Shown: in pieces, positions 62,754 to 64,000 of the stretch
Layout: each line of letters opens with the position of its first letter
Numbering within the stretch: position 1 is the stretch's first letter
Source of the DNA: Tetranychus cinnabarinus
Lineage: Eukaryota; Arthropoda; Arachnida; Trombidiformes; Tetranychidae
Assembly: GCA_022266195.1 (NCBI GenBank)
Contig: WHVY01000008.1
Coordinates: 1,984,001-2,048,000 of the forward strand
Direction of reading: 5' to 3'
DNA: 64,000 nucleotides
Notes under the pieces: model-generated
Seen by the model: only the letters and a program-made list of their open reading frames with translations
The model's database searches: none
Told to the model about the DNA's origin: nothing
Made by a program: the position numbers and the translations under genes

Positions 62754-63315
62754 ATGTTTAGTGTTCAGTGCTGCTCAATCAAGACGCGTCTCTTGTCCAT
62801 TTTGATCATTAATTTATCTTTCGTTTTCTTGTTTCTTGCTTCCATCACAATTAACATCATCTTTAACTTTGCCAATTTAATTGGAATAGGATTTACTGAA
62901 TTAACTGTCTTTGCTGGGAGTAAGGCTCGTTTAACCTGCAATGCAACCCAATGGAGTGATGATGTTTCACTCATCATTTGGTATCGCGGTATAACTGGCA
63001 AACCATTAAGTAGCCTTGATACAAGACGACCCTCACCAACATCATCAAAAGCTTCATCAATCTTGACTTCATCATCAACATCATCTTCTTCCTCCTCCTC
63101 ACCCTCATTATCATTATCAACCTCAGTATCCTCGACGTCACCCAATTCTGATGGACACTCTCCTGATCCAACCAAATATTATTTTGATGCCACATCAGAT
63201 CCATCAGTTTTCATCATTGATCATCTAACTGAATCAGATTCAGGAGATTATCGATGTCGAATAGATTATCGTCTCTCGCGGACACGAAACTACGTGGTAA
63301 GACTCAACGTAATAG
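62754..63315 (+). CDS. Immunoglobulin V-type exon of a sidestep-like cell-surface protein (3' part outside window)
   Basis: The frame encodes a complete Ig V-like domain: ELTVFAGSKARLTC (first Cys at 62937), LIIWYRG, KYYFDATSDPSVFIIDHL and DSGDYRCRIDYR (second Cys at 63255), RLNVI. The IIWYRG, FIIDHL and YRCRIDYR pattern fits the sidestep family, neuronal surface proteins that bind Beat receptors in axon guidance. The donor ATAG|gtaagt at 63316 is phase 1. There are two possible starts. One is the in-frame ATG at 62754, with its own long hydrophobic leader. The other is splicing at acceptor ggaatag (exon from 62890), whose phase 1 fits the signal-peptide exon at 22933. Between the conserved strands lies an unusual Ser/Thr-rich insert of about 48 residues (63030-63173). 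Confidence 0.82.
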
Positions 63316-64000
63316 GTAAGTGAACCTCATCTCACCTCACAACCCTAAACATTTTGAAACAAAGTCAATTGCAGCTTGAAAAAACCCAAAAAATTGAAAA
63401 ATTTCCAATTTACTTTTTCTTTCAAATAAACTCGTAAAAAATGTCTCGATGCACTTGATAATTGGCAGGACAAATGATCTTTAATTAACATCTTTCATGT
63501 AACAATATAAAAGGTTCAATTAACTGGTAGATTGAGCCGATCATTTCTCGATTTATTAATGAATAACATATTATCAGGAAAACGGGTTGATTAAATCTTT
63601 TCATTGGAAGAGCCAGAGTCTTGAGTTAACTTTTCTCGCTTTACTTCGTAATTTTTGTCTCTTTATTTTTGTTTGAAGAGCGAGTAAATCTGAATGAAAG
63701 AATAGTCTTGGGAAGAGAGAAAAGGTCCAAACATATAATTGAGAATAACCATGGAACCATGGATCCTACTGAATTTTGTTTTCTTCAGAAACATTTATCT
63801 ATTTGTTTTTGTTTTTCCATTTTTTCTTCTTCTTCTTCTTCTTCATATCAAATACAAAACCATTTCTTAATTTCCTGTGATCCTTTCATCATTTTCCTGG
63901 TTACATCTCTTCTCACTTTCATCACTTTTGCTCATCCTTGTTTCATCCTTCTTCATTGCCTTTGCCATGAAAAACATTCACAACTTTATTCCTGTCAAAT
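63316..64000. other. Intron after the Ig exon, to the window edge
   Basis: This follows the strong donor at 63316. No further exon is seen. A (TTC)n microsatellite lies at about 63823-63844. Confidence 0.6.
63823..63844. repeat. (TTC)n microsatellite
   Basis: Seven TTC units in a row; simple sequence repeat within the intron after the Ig exon. Confidence 0.85.

Noticed and set aside
62765..63204. Acidic minus-strand ORFs opposite the Ig exon
   Set aside because: They are antisense to the Ser/Thr-rich insert (TCA/TCC repeats) of the Ig exon.
1..64000. CRISPR arrays, bacterial operons or a prophage
   Set aside because: No regular spacer repeats, ribosome binding sites or operon spacing; introns and gene content are those of an animal nucleus.

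Overview
The window is AT-rich nuclear DNA from an animal, most likely a chelicerate and plausibly a mite. The main introns are short (64 to 184 bases) with GT-AG ends and they interrupt recognisable animal genes. The taxon guess rests on a sphingomyelinase-D/SicTox-like relic (a family known mainly from spiders, ticks and mites), a sidestep-like immunoglobulin exon and the compact gene architecture, so it is inference.

Left part (1-22 kb, gene-dense). The window opens with the last two exons of a cytochrome b5-domain gene (1-870, +). UPF2, a nonsense-mediated mRNA decay factor (9033-5197, -, four exons), is complete and sits head to head with FARS2, the mitochondrial phenylalanyl-tRNA synthetase (10379-11849, +, two exons). 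A small secreted cysteine-rich peptide gene (13755-13277, -), an MRNIP-like zinc-ribbon gene (15592-15783, +) and a secreted proline/serine-rich protein of unknown function (17943-18856, +) follow. Frataxin (22043-21360, -, three exons) closes this part.

A direct segmental duplication underlies the left part. The block UPF2(-) / FARS2(+) / frataxin(-) is present twice, at about 6.5-12.2 kb and 19.3-22.1 kb. In copy 1, UPF2 and FARS2 are intact and frataxin is a gutted remnant. In copy 2, UPF2 and FARS2 are broken and frataxin is intact. An intron is retained in the broken UPF2, so the copy was made at DNA level. The outcome is reciprocal gene loss that leaves one working set split over two sites.

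Right part (22.9-64 kb). A signal-peptide exon with a perfect donor (22933-23035, +) may be spliced over about 40 kb to an Ig V-type, sidestep-like exon at 62890-63315; the phases agree, but the Ig exon also has its own in-frame ATG and hydrophobic leader. The 40 kb between holds few credible genes. It contains three terminal-inverted-repeat elements (27.5, 42.2 and 45.5 kb), a frameshifted K50-type homeobox relic followed by half of a second homeobox (38.7-39.2 kb), scattered decayed nuclear rDNA pieces (18S end, 5.8S, two 28S pieces, another 18S piece; 42.6-49.8 kb, all on +) and a broken sphingomyelinase-D-like gene (44.6-45.2 kb, -) lying between rDNA pieces.

Intact genes serve housekeeping roles (mRNA surveillance, mitochondrial translation, Fe-S assembly, DNA repair), mixed with fast-evolving secreted proteins and a cell-surface recognition protein.
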